A stretch of DNA of 64,000 bases, taken from contig QCKJ01000003.1 in NCBI GenBank assembly GCA_003215435.1, positions 62,001-126,000 of the forward strand, read 5' to 3'. Of this stretch, positions 60,852 to 64,000 are shown piece after piece. Made by a program: the position numbers and the translations under genes. The DNA comes from Prochlorococcus sp. AG-409-M05 (GTDB lineage Bacteria; Cyanobacteriota; Cyanobacteriia; PCC-6307; Cyanobiaceae). The notes under the pieces are model-generated. The model saw only the letters and a list, made by a program, of their open reading frames with translations. It was not told the origin of the DNA and did not search any database. The stretch's first letter is position 1; each line of letters starts with the position of its first letter.

Positions 60852-60896
60852 TTTAAAACTCCTCAATGGCCTTGTAGCCATCTTGAACGTTAGTAC

Positions 60897-62747
60897 TTAA
60901 TAATTAGCGCCTGTACGGCGGTGGTGAACAGCTGTCACACCTTGATTGTCAAAAACACTGCCATGAATGGCCTCTGCATAAATCACCCAATGGTCACCAC
61001 ATTCCATTCGCTCCTGTACACGTGCCTCAAGCCATGCAAGTGCATCAGGAATTAAGGGCTGACCAGCAGGCCCAGTCTCAGTTTGTAGTCCAACAAAACG
61101 ATCAGCACCGGGTTCAAATGGCTGAAGGAACTGTTTCATCAAAACCTTTTCTCTTCCCTCAGCCAAAATATTCAATGCGAAACTATCTCCTCTCTGAAGT
61201 AAGGCCTCCACAGCTCTATCTTTGGAAACTGATATCGTAATTCCTGGAGGAGAGAAGCTAGCTTGACTTACCCAACTTGCAATCATCGCTCCACTAATAG
61301 TTTCTTCATTCTTCCCTTTTCTTGAAGTTAAAACACACAATGAGCCAACTACTCTCCCAAGTGCAAGCATCAAGGGATCACTACTACTTTCTCTAAGTCC
61401 TCCAATTTTACGTCTCTGTTGTTGTCTCCGACTATTCAACAGATCTCTACCAAAGGCTGTACCTCTCTCCTCAAGAGTTTTAACCATCAAGGCATTAGGG
61501 CTGAATTTAATTTTGACCGGTTCAAATCCAAAAGAAAAGCCACCATCACGCAACTTTTGTTCTAATAAATCTAATGCTTCACCACTCCACCCATAACTAC
61601 CAAAAATTCCCACAGGTCTACTCCGGTCCCCCTCTGCCAAAAGAGTACCTAGAGTAGAAACTATGGGAGTTGGCGCATGACCACCCAGTGTTGGTGAGCC
61701 AATTAAATAGGCATCAGCTTCCTTAATAGCGGAAAGTAATTCATTTGAAGATGCAAATTCACAATTGAGACTTTCAACTCTCACTCCAGTTCGACTTATG
61801 CCCCGAGCAAGTGCATCTGCAATAGCAGCAGTGTTCCCATAGGCACTTGCAAAAAATAATGCCACCTTCAAGGAAGCCTCTTGTTGACCTTCTCCCCAAC
61901 GTTGATAAGAATTAAGTAAGCTCCTCCAACTACCGTCGATAGATGGACCATGTCCTGGGGCAATTGTTCTAATATCAAGTGTCTCCAATCGTTCTACCGC
62001 TTGAGAGACTTGGGTAGCCATAGAAGACATCAAGGAATCATAAAAATGGCGTCGTTCTTCTTGAGTGCTAACTGAATTAACCTCAGCCCAATCAGCTGTA
62101 CAAATATGTGCTGAAAAAAACTTATCACTCATCAACAAGCCTGAATTTGACTCAAAAACTAAAAGTCCACCAGGCCATCGAGGTGTCGGAACAGGAAGAA
62201 GTCCTAATTGATGAGCAAAACTCTTTAAAAGTAGTTCTTCTTGCCTAATGACTCTGATAAGCGGCAGCGATGGAGAAGATTGCTGAGTCCTTTCTTCATT
62301 GTGAGATAAAGGAGGTCTAGATTGTATCCATAGATCCTTAATTAACTTAGCTCCTGGATTAGAGCTAATAAGCTCCATAAAAGGGTATATATAAGCCAAG
62401 CGTCTAAGGAGTTCGACTCGATTAGGATTGACATGGCCTACAACCACCTTCAATCTAGTAGTAGCCTTTGGTAACGCCTTGGCTAAAGCAGGTAAAAAAA
62501 CATCACCATATATATCTCCTGGCGGATGAACTAAAACCACATCCTTTGAAGCATTCTCAGATGTATCTGAATCGAAAAAAAGAAAACTATTATCAGTACT
62601 ACCTCGTTCTAAGGCATATTCCAATTCAAAACGAGTACGTTCTGAACTAAGTCCTCGTAGGCATATCAACCCTGGATGAACCGGTATACTAACTACATCA
62701 AGCCGAGTTGATTGGTCAGTGGATTGTTGAAAAAAAGGAATCTTCAT
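60897..62747 (-). CDS. flv1: Flavodiiron protein, Flv1-type, with lost diiron ligands
   Basis: Cyanobacterial flavodiiron proteins reduce O2 to water in light, usually as an Flv1-Flv3 pair. Domains: MBL-like diiron domain (residues 1-260), flavodoxin domain starting VALFFASAYGNTAAIADALA, and a C-terminal flavin reductase domain from about residue 450. The canonical HxExDH reads HVNPNR and the later ligand aspartate appears as Lys (SDKFFSAH), while the histidine in APGHGP remains; a non-canonical site like this is a Flv1/Flv2 trait. 616 residues. It overlaps the upstream flv3-type stop by one base (TAATG). Confidence 0.9.
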   Translation of the reverse strand: MKIPFFQQSTDQSTRLDVVSIPVHPGLICLRGLSSERTRFELEYALERGSTDNSFLFFDSDTSENASKDVVLVHPPGDIYGDVFLPALAKALPKATTRLKVVVGHVNPNRVELLRRLAYIYPFMELISSNPGAKLIKDLWIQSRPPLSHNEERTQQSSPSLPLIRVIRQEELLLKSFAHQLGLLPVPTPRWPGGLLVFESNSGLLMSDKFFSAHICTADWAEVNSVSTQEERRHFYDSLMSSMATQVSQAVERLETLDIRTIAPGHGPSIDGSWRSLLNSYQRWGEGQQEASLKVALFFASAYGNTAAIADALARGISRTGVRVESLNCEFASSNELLSAIKEADAYLIGSPTLGGHAPTPIVSTLGTLLAEGDRSRPVGIFGSYGWSGEALDLLEQKLRDGGFSFGFEPVKIKFSPNALMVKTLEERGTAFGRDLLNSRRQQQRRKIGGLRESSSDPLMLALGRVVGSLCVLTSRKGKNEETISGAMIASWVSQASFSPPGITISVSKDRAVEALLQRGDSFALNILAEGREKVLMKQFLQPFEPGADRFVGLQTETGPAGQPLIPDALAWLEARVQERMECGDHWVIYAEAIHGSVFDNQGVTAVHHRRTGANY

Positions 62748-64000
62748 TAATAATGGTTACCTACCTTACGATGATGAACAGCTGTTCTGGCTTCTGGATC
62801 AGCAACGTTTCCCTGTTCAACAACGGCATAAATAATCCAATGGTCCGGACCCTCTAGCCTCTGTTCAACTCGACAACTCAAAAAAGCCAAAGCTTCAGTC
62901 AGAACTGGTCCACCTTTAGCAAGGTTGTCAAGAATACTCAGTCCCTCAAAACGATCCGCACCAGGGGCAAATCGTTTCAAAAAATGCCTTAACAAGGGTT
63001 GGTAATTATCCTCTTTCAAAATATTCAATACAAAGTGATCACCAACTTGCATTAATCCCTCTATTGCCCGGTCCTTGGCTACTGCAACAGTTAAGCCGGG
63101 TGGTTTAAAACTAGCTTGTGTTACCCAACTAGCAACCATGGCACTTCGGCGTTGATCTCCCTTTTCCCCTTGACTCGCTGTCACGATATACAGACCTCCG
63201 CTAATACGTCCAAGAGCCTTATCTAAATCACCATCTAAACTTTTCATGGTCGCTATGGTTTTCTTTCGATTTAACAGTTGTCCAAGATCTGTTCCCGCTT
63301 CTTCAAATCGCTGATAAGTCATTGAATCCGGTGATTGACGAACTCTTAGAGGGCCAAAGGCTTCTTTCTCAGAGATATTTCGTAATTGATTCGCGACTGA
63401 ATCAATTGGCTCATCATTGCCGCCATATGCATCATAAGTTGACAACCATTGTTTAGAATTCAATGCAGCAAGCATAGTTCCTATCGATGCCTGTAAATCT
63501 GTTTCAGGATTAACGGGCCACGTTGGAACAACAACTGCATTAGCATCACCAAGCAAAGCACTTAACTCTTGATCATCAGATGCCCGTAGGTCTACCAATT
63601 GAACTTGCGCCTCTGCCTTCCCAATACCATGAGCCAAAGCTTGACTGAGTCGGTCACTAAAACCATATTGACTGATATAGCAAACAGCAACATAACTATT
63701 ACCTTTACTACGTTGACTACTCCAATCTCGATAACTATCAACCCAGTGCGTCAAATGATCTCGTAATAAAGGTCCATGGCCTACAGCAATAGTATTTATC
63801 TTTGGCAACCCATCAATTCGCTTCAAAGCTTGCAAAACACTTCTTGAATTAGGCCCCATTAAACAGTCATAATAAAAGCGAAAGTCTGGTGCAATTGCAT
63901 CGTAAGAAGTATCAAAAAGATCGTTAGAGCAATAATGTAAACCAAATGCATCGCATGTATAGAGGATGCCTGTGCCATGGTCATATGAAAAAATTGTGTC
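62747..64000 (-). CDS. flv3: Flavodiiron protein, Flv3-type, C-terminal part
   Basis: The frame runs off the window end, so the N-terminus is missing; about 417 residues are present. The visible end of the diiron domain keeps ligands: CDAFG with the bridging aspartate and VGHGPLL with the last histidine, unlike its neighbour. The flavodoxin domain (VAVCYISQYGFSDRLSQALAHGIG) and the flavin reductase domain (SAMVASWVTQASFKPPGLTVAVAK) follow. With the flv1-type gene it forms a head-to-tail pair, as expected for the heterodimer. Confidence 0.88.
   Translation of the reverse strand, partial: DTIFSYDHGTGILYTCDAFGLHYCSNDLFDTSYDAIAPDFRFYYDCLMGPNSRSVLQALKRIDGLPKINTIAVGHGPLLRDHLTHWVDSYRDWSSQRSKGNSYVAVCYISQYGFSDRLSQALAHGIGKAEAQVQLVDLRASDDQELSALLGDANAVVVPTWPVNPETDLQASIGTMLAALNSKQWLSTYDAYGGNDEPIDSVANQLRNISEKEAFGPLRVRQSPDSMTYQRFEEAGTDLGQLLNRKKTIATMKSLDGDLDKALGRISGGLYIVTASQGEKGDQRRSAMVASWVTQASFKPPGLTVAVAKDRAIEGLMQVGDHFVLNILKEDNYQPLLRHFLKRFAPGADRFEGLSILDNLAKGGPVLTEALAFLSCRVEQRLEGPDHWIIYAVVEQGNVADPEARTAVHHRKVGNHY

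Overview
The window reads as a core-genome segment of a marine picocyanobacterium, most likely a low-to-moderate GC Prochlorococcus (inference). The reasons are very tight gene packing, tail-to-tail overlapping genes, a paired set of cyanobacterial flavodiiron proteins, two acyl-lipid delta-9 desaturases, a cyanobacterial-type chorismate lyase, a DUF3285 membrane protein, an RNase HI with a C-terminal extension, and a hairpin RNA resembling the Yfr2/Cyano-1 family. I found no rRNA, tRNA, CRISPR array, insertion sequence or prophage.

Layout. 1-5.9 kb: the end of an isochorismate synthase meets glutathione synthetase and glutaredoxin. Then come release factor 2, with an in-frame UGA requiring a +1 frameshift, a small membrane protein, ybeY, dgkA, trpG and a secreted degenerate metallo-beta-lactamase-fold protein. 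5.9-14.4 kb (mostly minus): hisC, argS, nadC, mnmE, a DUF2062 membrane protein (plus) and a bifunctional RelA/SpoT enzyme. 14.4-24.6 kb: a fused double ABC ATPase, rluD, rbgA, a universal stress protein, pgk, a secreted hypothetical, murG, a CobC/CobD-like aminotransferase, pyrD and rnhA. 24.6-25.2 kb is the only long gene-free stretch; it holds the Yfr2-like RNA and two terminators. 25.2-28.7 kb: the secE-nusG-rplK-rplA-rplJ-rplL cluster on the minus strand, with an L10-type leader before rplJ. 28.8-35.4 kb: clpB, gloA, eno and an ABC1/UbiB kinase.

35.4-38.9 kb is the most accessory-looking part: short unrecognised genes around an AT-rich DUF2079 membrane protein. 38.9-46.9 kb: valS, a TVP38-type membrane protein, ligA, a SprT-like protease and a 32-codon ORF packed between its neighbours. 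46.9-52 kb: a short helix-turn-helix-like protein, chorismate lyase (apparently with a CUG start), mnmG, dnaB and rplI. 52-56 kb: two desaturases flank an unrecognised gene, followed by a methionine gamma-lyase-family gene. 56-59.5 kb: gcvH and gcvP of the glycine cleavage system. 59.6-64 kb: two small convergent orphans, an FMN reductase, a Flv1-type protein with a lost diiron site, and the C-terminal part of a Flv3-type partner.

Themes: translation and ribosome assembly dominate (ribosomal proteins, nusG, prfB, argS, valS, mnmE/mnmG, rluD, rbgA, ybeY). Quinone and redox functions recur (isochorismate synthase, chorismate lyase, UbiB-type kinase, glutathione and glutaredoxin, glyoxalase, flavodiiron proteins). 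I did not find a clearly new multi-gene system. The most informative observations are the non-canonical starts and recoding signals, the candidate small RNA, the small ORF, and several enzymes that keep a fold but lose their metal ligands.
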